Positions 54,424-63,663 of a stretch of DNA of 64,000 bases are shown piece by piece. The first letter of the stretch is position 1. Each line of letters begins with the position of its first letter. Made by a program: the position numbers and the translations under genes. The stretch comes from Clostridium peptidivorans (GTDB lineage: Bacteria; Bacillota; Clostridia; Clostridiales; Clostridiaceae). Under the pieces are notes generated by a model. That model was not told the DNA's origin. It saw only the letters and a program-made list of their open reading frames with translations, and searched no databases. The DNA lies in contig NZ_OAOD01000004.1 in the NCBI RefSeq assembly GCF_900205925.1, forward strand, positions 1 to 64,000, given 5' to 3'.

Positions 54424-55452
54424 ATGAAAAATATAATTCATATATGTTTTTCACCAAGTGCAGGTGGAGGCTTAAAATATGCTGTTAAAAATAAAAAGTT
54501 ATTAGAAGGAAATGAAGTCATTGTATTTCGTGATGATATTTCACAAGGAACAATAGAAAATAGTATAGATATAGATAAAAGAATTGATTGGTGGAAGAAC
54601 ATTGATCAAGAAGATGAACTTTGTCCCAATGATAGTGATTATCTAAGAGGAAATTATAACAAATTTTATAAAAAAATTTCAAAGATTAAAGATTCAGATG
54701 TAATTTATTTATGGTATGGTGAGTGTAGTAGTGAGATTTGTGGAATGCTGTATACTTTGGAGCTTTTAAAAGATAGAATCACGAATATGTATCTTATAAA
54801 TGTATCGGATATAATTAAAGAGTCTGCAAATATTGTATATACATATAGGGCAGTGGCAGAAGTTATGCCTGAAGATCTAAAGAAATTTATTAAGATAAAA
54901 AGAAAAATTGAATTAAAAGAATATGATGATTTGATAAATCAATGGAATTCATTAAAAAAGGATAATTCAATACTACGTATTTTTAAAGATGATAAGGTAG
55001 AAAGTGTAAATGAAAATTATTTTGATATAGATATATTAAAGTATACAGAAAAGGAATTTAAAAAATCAGCAAGAATTGTAGGAAATATAATGGGATTTAG
55101 TGAAACACGAATTTCTGATGACTACATATTCTGGAGAGTAAAAGAACTTGTGAAATCAGGAATGATAGAATTCAAAGGAAAATTTGGGATTATGAGGGAG
55201 ATGGAAATCAAAATAACTCAAAAGGGACTTGAATACCTTATTACTGATTCAGAAGCAATTGCATTTTGGCAAAATAGAGAAGATGATTTGGATAGAAAAA
55301 CAGAAATAATAACTGAAGCAAAAAAACAAGGAAGAATGGAAGAAAAAATAAGTATAGCTAAAAAGCTTATTGGTGTTTTAGATATAGAAATTATTTCAGA
55401 AAAAACAGGATTAACTGTGGGGCAAATTAGAAGTCTTAAAATTGATATTTAG
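54424..55452 (+). CDS. DUF1835/DUF3658 protein with Rpn-like C-terminal tail
   Basis: The 342-residue protein starts with a DUF1835 domain (IIHICFSPSAGGGLKYAVKN, VIVFRDDISQG) followed by a DUF3658-like region (about 150-275). The last about 50 residues, QGRMEEKISIAKKLIGVLD followed by ISEKTGLTVGQIRSLK, match the C-terminal helix-turn-helix tail common in Rpn/PD-(D/E)XK transposase-like proteins. DUF1835 proteins normally lack this tail. ATG 54424 follows GAGGG. A strong terminator follows. Confidence 0.82.
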   Translation: MKNIIHICFSPSAGGGLKYAVKNKKLLEGNEVIVFRDDISQGTIENSIDIDKRIDWWKNIDQEDELCPNDSDYLRGNYNKFYKKISKIKDSDVIYLWYGECSSEICGMLYTLELLKDRITNMYLINVSDIIKESANIVYTYRAVAEVMPEDLKKFIKIKRKIELKEYDDLINQWNSLKKDNSILRIFKDDKVESVNENYFDIDILKYTEKEFKKSARIVGNIMGFSETRISDDYIFWRVKELVKSGMIEFKGKFGIMREMEIKITQKGLEYLITDSEAIAFWQNREDDLDRKTEIITEAKKQGRMEEKISIAKKLIGVLDIEIISEKTGLTVGQIRSLKIDI

Positions 55453-55515
55453 ATTTTTATTAATCACCTCGGGGGCAGAACCAAACTTAATTTAATTTTC
55501 ATTTTGAGGACAAGT

Positions 55516-55546
55516 AAACCCATATCAATGGTGATATGGGTTTTTT
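55516..55546 (+). terminator. Terminator of the DUF1835 gene
   Basis: AAACCCATATCA-ATGG-TGATATGGGTTT followed by TTT. Confidence 0.9.
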
Positions 55547-55574
55547 AGCCTTTCGCTAGCTTGATTTATGTTAT

Positions 55575-55934
55575 CTAATCAAATATATTACTTAATGGAA
55601 ACTTTAAGTCATTAAAAACAACACTCGTATACTCATCATTTTGGGTAAGATTAGAAGTAACATCATAACTTCCGTCAATTAAACTGTACTGTATAACCTT
55701 ACCGCCTTGGTGCACAATATTATATTCTCTTACTCCAAACTTTTCATATATCAATGGTTTTACAAACAAGTCATTACTTGTTGTAGCCTTTGACAAAACC
55801 TCAAAAATAACTACTGGAGCGGATATATATTTTTCACCTCTGGTTTTCCCGTCACACATAACGAATACGTCAGGCTGATATTCATATTTTGAATTTTCAT
55901 CTTCATATTTTAAATTCCTTCTGAGATTGCTTAC
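55575..55934 (-). pseudogene. 5'-truncated Uma2-family endonuclease gene
   Basis: The open frame reads QPDVFVMCDG, GEKYISAPVVIFEVLSKATTSND and YEKFGVREYNIV, the second half of the Uma2 (DUF820) PD-(D/E)XK domain with the D...E-x-L-S core. The usual first about 70 residues are missing; upstream the frame stops at TAG (minus strand, 55937-55935) without a start codon. ATG 55859 could give only a 94-residue remnant lacking PDVFV. It looks like a decayed member of this abundant family. Confidence 0.78.
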
Positions 55935-56106
55935 CTATATATTATAGTAAAGTGTTGAGGAGGTAACAAGGTGGTTAGGATATTTAGATATAAGTTTAGA
56001 TATATATAGACTAATAATAAATATGTTTATATATTTATAGACAAATCTTAAATTAATCAATATAATATTAATAGAGAGATAATTATATTGAAAGGAATTG
56101 AGTTTT

Positions 56107-56877
56107 ATGGATATAAAATCAAATGAATTATTTTGGGGTGCAACAATAGATGAAGTAAAAAAAGGATTTACAGAGAATGAGCAGGAGTATAAATGTATAA
56201 TTTGTGAAGAGGCATTTCAAAAGGGACGTATATATGAAATAAAATCAGAATTATATGATGCAAAAAAGGCAACAGAGATTCACGTAGAGGAAAGACATGG
56301 CTCTATGCTTGAGTACTTATTAGGAATGAATTCAGCTTTCACAGGAGTATCAGATGTTCAGAGAGAGTTAATAACCCTAATTGCACAAGGATTATCAGAT
56401 AAAGAAGTTGCAGCAAAGCTTGGAGTTGCTCAATCAACTATTAGGAATCATCGTTATAAGCTAAGAGAAAAGGAAAAGCAAGCTAAGTTATTTTTAGTTA
56501 TGATGGATTTACTCACAAATAGTACAAAGAAAAAAATTAGTAAGTTAGAAAAAGAGGTTATATGTGACCCTCATAAGACAGCAACTATTTTAGATGATAG
56601 ATATAATATTACGGATAAGGAAAAAGAAGATACCATAAAAATTTATATGGATGATACGGGAGCATTGAAGAGCTATCCATCTAAAGCAAAGAAGAAAATT
56701 ATTGTATTAGAAGAGATAGTTAAAAATTTTTCTAAAGGAAAGACTTATTCAGAAAAAGAGATTAATAGAGTTTTGAAAAGAATATATGAAGATTATGCAA
56801 CTATAAGAAGAGCCTTAATAGAATATGGATTTATTGAAAGAACAAATGATTGCAATAGCTATTGGGTTAAGGAGTAA
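56107..56877 (+). CDS. LuxR-HTH regulator with C-terminal DUF2087 domain
   Basis: The 256-residue protein has a zinc-like CIIC...H segment near residue 30 and a GerE/LuxR helix-turn-helix (about 84-125: LITLIAQGLSDKEVAAKLGVAQSTIRNHRYKLR). The C-terminal DUF2087 domain reads GKTYSEKEINRVLKRIYEDYATIRRALIEYGFIERTND and ends in SYWV. It is a cytoplasmic DNA-binding protein of unknown target. ATG 56107 is preferred to TTG 56098 from AAAGGA spacing. It sits between two decayed genes. Confidence 0.88.
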   Translation: MDIKSNELFWGATIDEVKKGFTENEQEYKCIICEEAFQKGRIYEIKSELYDAKKATEIHVEERHGSMLEYLLGMNSAFTGVSDVQRELITLIAQGLSDKEVAAKLGVAQSTIRNHRYKLREKEKQAKLFLVMMDLLTNSTKKKISKLEKEVICDPHKTATILDDRYNITDKEKEDTIKIYMDDTGALKSYPSKAKKKIIVLEEIVKNFSKGKTYSEKEINRVLKRIYEDYATIRRALIEYGFIERTNDCNSYWVKE

Positions 56878-56976
56878 ATGTTAGAAGATGAGAAAAAGTA
56901 AAAATTTGTGGATGTATATAGGAGGACGATTCGTTGCAGTAATATTTCTAATAAATGCCTGTGATGAGGCTTATGA

Positions 56977-57306
56977 AGCAAAAGAAATATAATTACAAGT
57001 GGATATCCATTTTTAGTATCAAGGATATGTCAAATAGTAGATGAGGATTTGTTATCAGAAGAAAAAAGAGAATGGACAGTGACAGATATACAAAAAGCTG
57101 TAAAATTACTGTTAGAAGAGAAGAATACCTTATTTGATGATTTGATTAAGAATCTTGAGAATAACTCTGAGCTGTATGAGTATATGTATAATACACTAGT
57201 TAGTGGATTACCAACAACATATAATATAAATAATCCTATTATAGATTTAGGGCATATGTTTGGATATCTAGTAAAGGATAAAAATATATTCGAAGTTGTT
57301 GTTTAA
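56977..57306 (+). pseudogene. C-terminal remnant of an AAA-like ATPase
   Basis: The frame from 56977 reads IITSGYPFLVSRICQIVDEDLL and continues to the stop at 57306. This is the lid-region motif (TSGYPFLVS) of AAA-type proteins that carry AAA-ATPase-like domains. No P-loop or start precedes it; the upstream frame has a stop (TGA 56974-56976). A TTG at 57049 could give an 85-residue peptide, but the conserved motif lies before it. Confidence 0.72.
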
Positions 57307-57379
57307 AAGATAGGCTTATTGAAGTCTATCTTTTTTATGAAAAAACACAATGAAAATTTGAAATAGAAAATAAAATTTA

Positions 57380-57410
57380 AAGTGCCAAAGTTTTAATAAC
57401 AATGGCACTT
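57380..57410 (-). terminator. Terminator after the ABC permease
   Basis: AAGTGCCA (57380-57387) pairs with TGGCACTT (57403-57410). The following minus-strand sequence is T-rich. Confidence 0.65.
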
Positions 57411-57432
57411 CTTTATTAATATTATCTAAAAT

Positions 57433-58284
57433 CTATCCAATATCCTTCTTCTCAAATCCTTTAATACTCATAAATATAAAGAACACCAAATATACACATA
57501 CATAAACCATCATCCATACACTTGGTGTGGTTGATTTTCCTGACATACCAAAGCCTCCTATAAAATGAAAGGAGCCCAAGGAGGTAAAGATAATGGAGAT
57601 CATTTTTCTATAAATTACTTCAAAAGGGGAAATCAAACTGGAAATTATCCCAATGGTTGAAAGGGAGGCATTATTAATAACTGATCCTGCCTGCTCCATT
57701 ACTCCGCCAATTATCCCAAGCATATATAGCGATATTGTTAATATTCCATTATTTAAGGTTTTGAATTTAGTACTTCCATAAAGAGCTAGTGCCAATATGG
57801 TCAAAGGCTGAAGAATAAATAGCAGGAAGCCTTTAGCCAGTGCTGCTATACCAAAGGTTTCTACAATAGATATTTTACTCATGGTAGAAATAATAATCAC
57901 TGCTATATAAATAATAGCACTGTATAAAATAATAAGAATAGCTGTACCCAGGTACTTTCCTATTATATATTCGCTTCGTTTAATTGGCTTCGTTAAAATG
58001 GTCAAAATCGTTCCATTTTCTAGTTCAGAGGAAACTATTCCTATGGACAGCATTACCGTTAAAAATGCTACAAGCATACTGGAAAAATAAAATCCAAGTA
58101 TAGAAATAGTAGAAGAAAGATCCACAATCATATTTATCATGCCATTATTATCATTGAGATTCTTACCTATAAGTGTAAAAATAATGGTTAAAAGAATAAG
58201 ATATAATAGAGTTAATATTCCTATAAAATGAAAAATTTTCTTTCTGTAGATTTCTTTAAAAGTGGACAGTGCAATGGCAAACAT
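57433..58284 (-). CDS. ABC-2 type transporter permease
   Basis: The 283-residue membrane protein has six hydrophobic helices, with the ABC-2 permease feature ELENGTILTILTKPIKRSEYIIGKYLG in the first cytoplasmic loop. The start ATG shares its A with the TAA stop of the ATPase gene (TAATG), so translation is coupled. With the ATPase it forms an exporter. It is the last gene of an ECF sigma operon. Confidence 0.9.
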   Translation of the reverse strand: MFAIALSTFKEIYRKKIFHFIGILTLLYLILLTIIFTLIGKNLNDNNGMINMIVDLSSTISILGFYFSSMLVAFLTVMLSIGIVSSELENGTILTILTKPIKRSEYIIGKYLGTAILIILYSAIIYIAVIIISTMSKISIVETFGIAALAKGFLLFILQPLTILALALYGSTKFKTLNNGILTISLYMLGIIGGVMEQAGSVINNASLSTIGIISSLISPFEVIYRKMISIIFTSLGSFHFIGGFGMSGKSTTPSVWMMVYVCVYLVFFIFMSIKGFEKKDIG

Positions 58285-59189
58285 TATTCTTGCCCCCTTT
58301 CAACAAGTTTTATAAATAGCTCTTCAAGACTATTCCTGTGAGGGGTAAGACCATAGAGTTTTCCGCCGCCTGCTATAATTAATGAGGCAACTTCATGGAT
58401 CTCATGGTTTTCCTTTATATGCATTTTGATATTTTTTCCATCAAAAGTTACGTCTTCATCAATCTTTTCAAGCTTATTTAAAATTTCATTATTTACATCT
58501 TCTGCATGAATATCTAAAACAGTTTCTCCTTCTAAAAGGTCATTCATTTTCCCTTGTTTTATAATGGTTCCTTTACTAATAATAGCAGCGCTATCGCAAA
58601 CCATTTCTACTTCACTTAAAAGATGACTGTTTAAAAATACAGTTTTTCCTCTGCTTTTTAGTTCTAGCATAATATCTCTAACTTCTTTTCTTCCTATAGG
58701 ATCTAGGGCAGAGGTAGGCTCATCTAAAAAGAGAAGCTCTGGGTCACAAAGAAGAGCACTGGCAATCCCTATTCTCTGCTGCATTCCCTTACTATATGTA
58801 CCTATTTTATTTTTTTCAGCACCCTTTAGATTAACAATTTCAAGGACTTCTTCTATTTTTATAGAAGAAGTTTTCTTATCAAGCTTATATAATGAGGAGT
58901 GGAAGGACAGGAGGTCTAATCCTGTCATCCATTCCTGATACTTAAAAAGTTCAGGTAAATATCCTATTTTTTTCTTTGTTTCAATATCCCCAATAGGTTT
59001 GCCTAGTATACGTGCAGTTCCTGAAGTAGGGAACAATAGCCCTACAATGGTTTTTATAAATGTACTTTTTCCTGCACCGTTAGGACCCAAAAATCCATAA
59101 ATTTCACCTTGTGGTACAGCTATATTTATATCCCTACAGCCCTTATTGGTTTCATATATTTTGGATAGATTTTCAGTTTCAATTATCAA
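58284..59189 (-). CDS. ABC-2 transporter ATP-binding protein
   Basis: The 301-residue protein has Walker A GPNGAGKS (35-42), signature YSKGMQQR, Walker [14 protein letters not shown] and the DUF4162-like C-terminal domain usual in drug/antibiotic exporters of this type. The start is TTG 59189 after GAGGTGAT, which overlaps the stop of the anti-sigma gene. It powers the following permease. Confidence 0.94.
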   Translation of the reverse strand: MIIETENLSKIYETNKGCRDINIAVPQGEIYGFLGPNGAGKSTFIKTIVGLLFPTSGTARILGKPIGDIETKKKIGYLPELFKYQEWMTGLDLLSFHSSLYKLDKKTSSIKIEEVLEIVNLKGAEKNKIGTYSKGMQQRIGIASALLCDPELLFLDEPTSALDPIGRKEVRDIMLELKSRGKTVFLNSHLLSEVEMVCDSAAIISKGTIIKQGKMNDLLEGETVLDIHAEDVNNEILNKLEKIDEDVTFDGKNIKMHIKENHEIHEVASLIIAGGGKLYGLTPHRNSLEELFIKLVERGQE

Positions 59190-59194
59190 TTATA

Positions 59195-60280
59195 TCACCT
59201 CATAGATTTTACAATTTCAATTATTTCATTTTTATTTACATCTCCATCAATACAAATTAAAGTATCATCCTTAAGAACTACAACAGAAGATCTATTATTT
59301 TCAAAGTATCCAACGGCTTTCATTCCATCTATAGTCATTTCTTCAACGTTATTTTCTACGTTAGGAACATACAAAGTATTTTTCCAATCCTTCATGGATT
59401 TTAACTGTTTTTGCATTTGTGGTGGCAATACAGAAAGCTCTGAAAGAGCATTGAATATTTCATCAACATTTGCTTCAGCAGGTGCAAGAATTTCTGGTAC
59501 TTTGGTTTCTGTTACAGATATATCTTTGTTATTTGAAGCATCTTTATATCTAATATTTAATGTACCAGCCATGTTTAAAGAAAAAGTTTTTCCATCTAAA
59601 TCATTAGGGAATACCTGTTTACCTCCTAAAGATTTAAGAAGCTCATTCACATTTTTTACATTTAGAGTAAAATCAACCTTTGCAGGTTTATTCATAATAA
59701 TACTTTCTGTATTTTTCTCTGATATATTTTTAGGAACTAATACTGTGAATGGTAAAGCCTTTTTTGCTTCTTCTATAGTTACAGTCTTTTCCTCGCCCCC
59801 TTGGCATTTAACTTTACCTATTTTATCAAGATTAATATCCGCATTACGTTCTTCAAGTGCTTTTTCAAGCTTATTAATATCATCTAATGAAATATCTACA
59901 CTCTTAATATCCTTTGCTCTAAAAATTGAAACCATGTCAATAACTGCTGCTTTTATAGGTTGAACTGTAACACAAGTAGTTATCACAAGGGCTGCACAGG
60001 CAGCTACTGCTATATTTTTATATTTTTTCATATCTTTAAACGCTCCTTTTTTATTCTTTATTTCAATATTCATACTTCCTGTTTTTATATTATTTATATC
60101 AAACTCTTTTTTATAATCTTCAAGCTTTCCCATAGAAAAGCTGTTTGTAGAATTTAATTCTTTATAAATTTCCTTACATTTTTCACAGTGAAAAAGATGC
60201 ATTTCTAATTCTTTTATTTCAATATCATTAAGCTCTCTGTCAATATATGCTTGAATACTTCCTTCACTTGGACACTTCAT
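59195..60280 (-). CDS. Zinc-finger anti-sigma factor with large extracytoplasmic domain
   Basis: The 361-residue protein begins with a zf-HC2 anti-sigma domain (C3, H28-x3-C32-x2-C35). A linker and one transmembrane helix (about 89-105) follow, then an extracytoplasmic domain of about 250 residues with DUF4367-like strands. It should hold the ECF sigma factor encoded 2 bases upstream at the membrane and release it on an outside signal. It belongs to a four-gene operon with the ABC exporter. Confidence 0.9.
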   Translation of the reverse strand: MKCPSEGSIQAYIDRELNDIEIKELEMHLFHCEKCKEIYKELNSTNSFSMGKLEDYKKEFDINNIKTGSMNIEIKNKKGAFKDMKKYKNIAVAACAALVITTCVTVQPIKAAVIDMVSIFRAKDIKSVDISLDDINKLEKALEERNADINLDKIGKVKCQGGEEKTVTIEEAKKALPFTVLVPKNISEKNTESIIMNKPAKVDFTLNVKNVNELLKSLGGKQVFPNDLDGKTFSLNMAGTLNIRYKDASNNKDISVTETKVPEILAPAEANVDEIFNALSELSVLPPQMQKQLKSMKDWKNTLYVPNVENNVEEMTIDGMKAVGYFENNRSSVVVLKDDTLICIDGDVNKNEIIEIVKSMR

Positions 60281-60282
60281 TT

Positions 60283-60813
60283 TTATTCACACCTCTTTTC
60301 TGCGTTTAAGTAGCTTTCCTTAAATTTTGCTTGTGCTCTCGATATAAGCGTGCCTACAGAGTTTTTATCCACTCCAATTACTTCTGCAATTTCACTATAT
60401 TTGTATCCTGAAAACTTTAGAAGCAGACACATACGGTCTCTAGGTGAAAGTATATTTAGCACCTTTCTAGTTAAATCTACTTCACAATTATTAATTGCAA
60501 CTTCTTCAATTGAAACGACGTTATCTATTTCTTTTTCATAAATCACTTCGTTTTTTCCTTCATGAATTTTTTTATTTCTTATATAGTTATATGAAAGATT
60601 AGTAGAAACTTTATTTAACCATCCAGCAATATTGTCATGATCAGGAGGTGAATTATATAACTTCACAAATACCTCCTGTGTTAAATCTTCTGCAGCATAC
60701 ATATCCCCAGTGAGGTAGGAAATTCTTCTGAAAATGGTGTCATAATACTTTTCATAGGCAGTTTTAAAATCTTGTTCTTCTTTTTTCTTCTTAAAATAAC
60801 TGATAACACCCAT
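60283..60813 (-). CDS. ECF-type RNA polymerase sigma factor
   Basis: The 176-residue sigma factor has region 2 (DMYAAEDLTQEVFVKLYN...WLNKVSTNL) and region 4 (LSPRDRMCLLLKFSGYKYSEIAEVIGVDKNSVGTLISRAQAKF). It is followed 2 bases later by its anti-sigma factor and an ABC exporter, a typical envelope-stress or antimicrobial-response unit. The ATG is preceded by AAAGG at short spacing and by a stronger GGAGGAGG 14 bases upstream. Confidence 0.93.
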   Translation of the reverse strand: MGVISYFKKKKEEQDFKTAYEKYYDTIFRRISYLTGDMYAAEDLTQEVFVKLYNSPPDHDNIAGWLNKVSTNLSYNYIRNKKIHEGKNEVIYEKEIDNVVSIEEVAINNCEVDLTRKVLNILSPRDRMCLLLKFSGYKYSEIAEVIGVDKNSVGTLISRAQAKFKESYLNAEKRCE

Positions 60814-61322
60814 ACCTTTGTCTTTTTCCTCCTCCCTAGGTAACTTTGTTCAAAAGCTTTTGATTGATTAATATATTCTAGAATATTTTTTGATACCTTT
60901 TTTTTCCTCGATTTTGGTATCTATAATATTAACACATAAGTATTAAAAATTGTGACAAGGAATTTTGGAAAAATTCTTATTGAATTATAAATTAGGGAAT
61001 ATCACATAAAATATAACAAAGTCTACGTTACTTGTGGTACGATGAAACGTATCTATGGAGAACCAAGATTAATAGAGATTGATTAATGGATAAGAAATAG
61101 GAAATGATATTATTGGAAAAGTAGATAGAGAAGTTTTAATGGAAGAACTCTATTATTATAGATTATTTTTAAAGAAAAGAAGAAAATTATTAATAGAATG
61201 CATTTTGGAATAAGCATATCTTGGATGTGACGAACATATTACCTTGTGCATAAGTTATTAAGGGAAACAATGAAATTAGATTCAAATAAAGGATAAAAGT
61301 AATGAAAAAATGGGGGTTATGA
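60814..61322 (+). other. Gene-poor gap with decayed coding-like stretch
   Basis: The 509-base gap holds the leader of the sigma gene and, on the plus strand, a 39-codon frame (61094-61213) reading DIIGKVDREVLMEELYYYRL without a good start or ribosome binding site. It looks like decayed coding DNA. No RNA structure or repeat was recognised. Confidence 0.35.
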
Positions 61323-61784
61323 ATGAGTATATATTTTAAAGAAATTACTATAGAAAATTGGGAAGAATGTATTGAGTTGAAAATTTCTAAGGAACAGGAA
61401 AAATATCTCCCACACTCAAATCTTAAATCAATTGCAGAGTGGAAGTTCAATCCACGTTGGACTGCCTTAGGGATTTATATAGATGGTATTATGATAGGGT
61501 TTTCTATGTATGGTATAGTGCAGGATGATAATCCGACATATGATGGAACTATGTGGATTATGCGTCTGATGATTGATGAAAGATATCAGGGTAATGGGTA
61601 TGGAAAATTAGCTTTAAGTGAATTAATAAAAAAAATTAAAAACGAGGGACATTATAAGGATATATGGCTTAGCTTCCATCCTGAGAGTAAAACAAATCTA
61701 AACCTATATTCATATTTTGGATTTAATCAGGTTATTACTGGTTTTGAAGCAGATGATGAAATCTTTTATAAACTTGAATTATGA
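61323..61784 (+). CDS. GNAT family N-acetyltransferase
   Basis: The 153-residue protein has the GNAT core: WIMRLMIDERYQGNGYGKLAL holds the acetyl-CoA loop RYQGNGYGK, and NLYSYFGFNQ the later substrate side. The N-terminal ENWEECIELKISKEQEKYL pattern resembles polyamine or BltD-type acetyltransferases. Substrate is not certain. GGGGGTT lies just before the ATG. Confidence 0.88.
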   Translation: MSIYFKEITIENWEECIELKISKEQEKYLPHSNLKSIAEWKFNPRWTALGIYIDGIMIGFSMYGIVQDDNPTYDGTMWIMRLMIDERYQGNGYGKLALSELIKKIKNEGHYKDIWLSFHPESKTNLNLYSYFGFNQVITGFEADDEIFYKLEL

Positions 61785-61877
61785 TTTTAATAAAAAATAA
61801 TTATTAATTATAACGAAAAAATTTTAATGGTAAAAAACAAATACTTGAGTAGAGTGCGATAATTTTATCTTTTTACA

Positions 61878-61943
61878 TCTGACTTGAAATCAGACGTGCG
61901 TGTTATGCATGCACCTAGGGTTTGAGTTCCTATCTCTCCGCCA
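61878..61943 (+). pseudogene. Truncated tRNA-Ser (TGA), 3' part only
   Basis: Present in order: anticodon arm TCTGA/TCAGA with loop CTTGAAA (anticodon TGA at 61885-61887), a 7-bp variable arm typical of tRNA-Ser (61896-61914), a T arm (TAGGG, loop TTTGAGT), and TCTCTCC-GCCA at the 3' end. The 5' acceptor strand and D arm are absent. It is flanked by a 9-bp inverted repeat (AATACTTGA 61840-61848 and TCAAGTATT 61947-61955). Such 3' fragments are often left by integrative elements. Confidence 0.82.
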
Positions 61944-62088
61944 AAATCAAGTATTATACAATAATATGGGCAAAATAAAACTGGATGGTAAACATGCCAT
62001 AGGGAATTTACATAGGTGGATACAAGAAGCTTTTCAATTTGATAATGAAACAATTAATCAAAAGATATTAAACTATGGAGGGGATAAA

Positions 62089-62853
62089 ATGAGTTTTAAG
62101 ATTATTGCAGACTATCATACTCATACTAATATTGCAAAGGGGCATATTCCCTTATTTAATATTATTTTTGGAGAACATGCAAAAGGAAGTATTGAATCAA
62201 ATGTTATAGCTGGAATAAAAAAAGGATTAAAAGAAATAGCAATAACAGACCATGGTTATAGGCATAGTACCTTCGGGATGAAACTAAATCAATATAAAGA
62301 AGTACGTAAAGTAATTGATGATTTTAATAAGAGTTCATTATTGAAGGAGAATGATTTTAAGATTCTTCTTGGTATAGAATGTAATATTGTTACTAGAAAA
62401 GGGGATATAGATCTTAAAGATGAAATAATTGATTACCTGGACATAATTTGTGTGGGTTATCATCCTGGAGCGGTACAAAATCCACTTTTATTGAGGAATT
62501 ATACAGAAGCTGCAATTAATGCTATTAAAAAATATGAAATTACAATATTAAATCATCCATTAGAGCATGTTAATCCAGATATTATTGAAATTGGAAAGGT
62601 CGCTGTTGAAAGAAATACTGCTTTAGAAATTAACAGATCTCATAGGAATATGGATATTGAAACAATAAAAAAGTTAAAGAACATGGGCGTTAAATTTTCA
62701 TTGGGAAGTGATGCACACAAATCGGAGGATGTAGGGGATTTTGGTAAAGCATATAATATTGCAGTTGAGGCAGGTCTCACAGATGATGATATTGTTAATG
62801 CTGATGGAGATGCACATAAATTAATGAAATTATTAAGAGATTGGGTTCGGTAG
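62089..62853 (+). CDS. PHP-domain phosphoesterase
   Basis: The 254-residue protein starts with the PHP metal motif YHTHTN (H10, H12), followed by ITDHGYR, GIECNI, CVGYHPG, LNHPLEHV and the late SLGSDAHKSEDVG. These are the metal ligands of YcdX/HisK-like phosphatases. ATG 62089 follows GGAGGGG; the long upstream frame runs through the tRNA fragment and is not coding. Substrate unknown. Confidence 0.9.
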   Translation: MSFKIIADYHTHTNIAKGHIPLFNIIFGEHAKGSIESNVIAGIKKGLKEIAITDHGYRHSTFGMKLNQYKEVRKVIDDFNKSSLLKENDFKILLGIECNIVTRKGDIDLKDEIIDYLDIICVGYHPGAVQNPLLLRNYTEAAINAIKKYEITILNHPLEHVNPDIIEIGKVAVERNTALEINRSHRNMDIETIKKLKNMGVKFSLGSDAHKSEDVGDFGKAYNIAVEAGLTDDDIVNADGDAHKLMKLLRDWVR

Positions 62854-63011
62854 TGGTAACGGATTGCAACATATTTATTTTATGTATAAAGAATTGTAGA
62901 ACATTGGAGAACTTGGATAAAATGTGTTCAAAGAATGTTTAATATAAATGTTTATTGCATATACTACAATTATTAAAATAAAGTAAAAAAAGAAGAAATT
63001 AGGTGATTTAA

Positions 63012-63524
63012 ATGATATACATATATAATTGTTTTGGAGGAACCCACTCGTCTATTCTAGCAATTGCTTATCACTTAAAAATGCTAGATGAAACTCGAGA
63101 ACCAACTAAGGATGAAATATTGAAATTACCTAACTTTAATAAGTTAGTATATGGAAATCGTGGAGAACTTTTTTATTATGGAAGTGATAAAGATGGGAAC
63201 GAAGTCTATGTTGTAGGCAGGGGACGTTCAAAGGTTTTAATTCCAGGATTATATAATTTAGCTTCTATGCTACATAAACAAAATCTATTAAATGAGAAAA
63301 TTATATTTTCCAATACGTCGCCAACTGTTCCATTACCAATGACATTTGGTGGATTATTTTCTAGGTGGTTAAAAATTGATTTTATAGGAGTGCCCTTGCT
63401 TGTAAAGGGAGCAAAACAATCATACAAGGACGTTATAAAACTTGTAAATCACACAAAGAAAGCAGCAGAGGAAGATAAGTCAGGGGTTATTATTTTAGAT
63501 AATAAGGAATTTAAGAAAAAATGA
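63012..63524 (+). CDS. DUF3189 family protein
   Basis: The 170-residue protein has family-typical blocks IYNCFGGTHSS, NKLVYGNRGELFYYG and VYVVGRGRSKV. Function unknown; relatives are clostridial and partly sporulation-associated. AGGTG precedes the ATG, and a terminator follows. Confidence 0.85.
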   Translation: MIYIYNCFGGTHSSILAIAYHLKMLDETREPTKDEILKLPNFNKLVYGNRGELFYYGSDKDGNEVYVVGRGRSKVLIPGLYNLASMLHKQNLLNEKIIFSNTSPTVPLPMTFGGLFSRWLKIDFIGVPLLVKGAKQSYKDVIKLVNHTKKAAEEDKSGVIILDNKEFKKK

Positions 63525-63543
63525 TTTTTAACTGTTATAGGGG

Positions 63544-63575
63544 TTATATCAACTAAAAGCTGATATAAATTTTTA
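63544..63575 (+). terminator. Terminator of the DUF3189 gene
   Basis: TTATATCA (63544-63551) pairs with TGATATAA (63561-63568), followed by ATTTTTAT. Confidence 0.75.
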
Positions 63576-63578
63576 TCT

Positions 63579-63641
63579 CAAAACGGAAAAGTAATTGATA
63601 CCTTTATGCCCTATGAAATTATTACAATTGGAGAGATTTAA
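63579..63641 (+). pseudogene. C-terminal scrap of a glycosidase-like gene
   Basis: A short frame reads QNGKVIDTFMPYEIITIGEI and stops. The PYEI-T-x-x-I ending resembles the C-terminus of glycoside hydrolase family 38-type or related sugar-active enzymes. With no upstream continuation it can only be a relic, and the match is weak. Confidence 0.3.
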
Positions 63642-63644
63642 GAA

Positions 63645-63663
63645 AAGCACCCCAGGGGTGCTT
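63645..63663 (-). terminator. Terminator overlapping the 2H gene stop
   Basis: AAGCACCCC/GGGGTGCTT palindrome; on the minus strand it is followed by TTTCTTAAA. Confidence 0.7.

Noticed and set aside
61900..62088. Long N-terminal extension of the PHP gene
   Set aside because: It reads through the tRNA-Ser fragment, while a strong GGAGGGG site points to ATG 62089.
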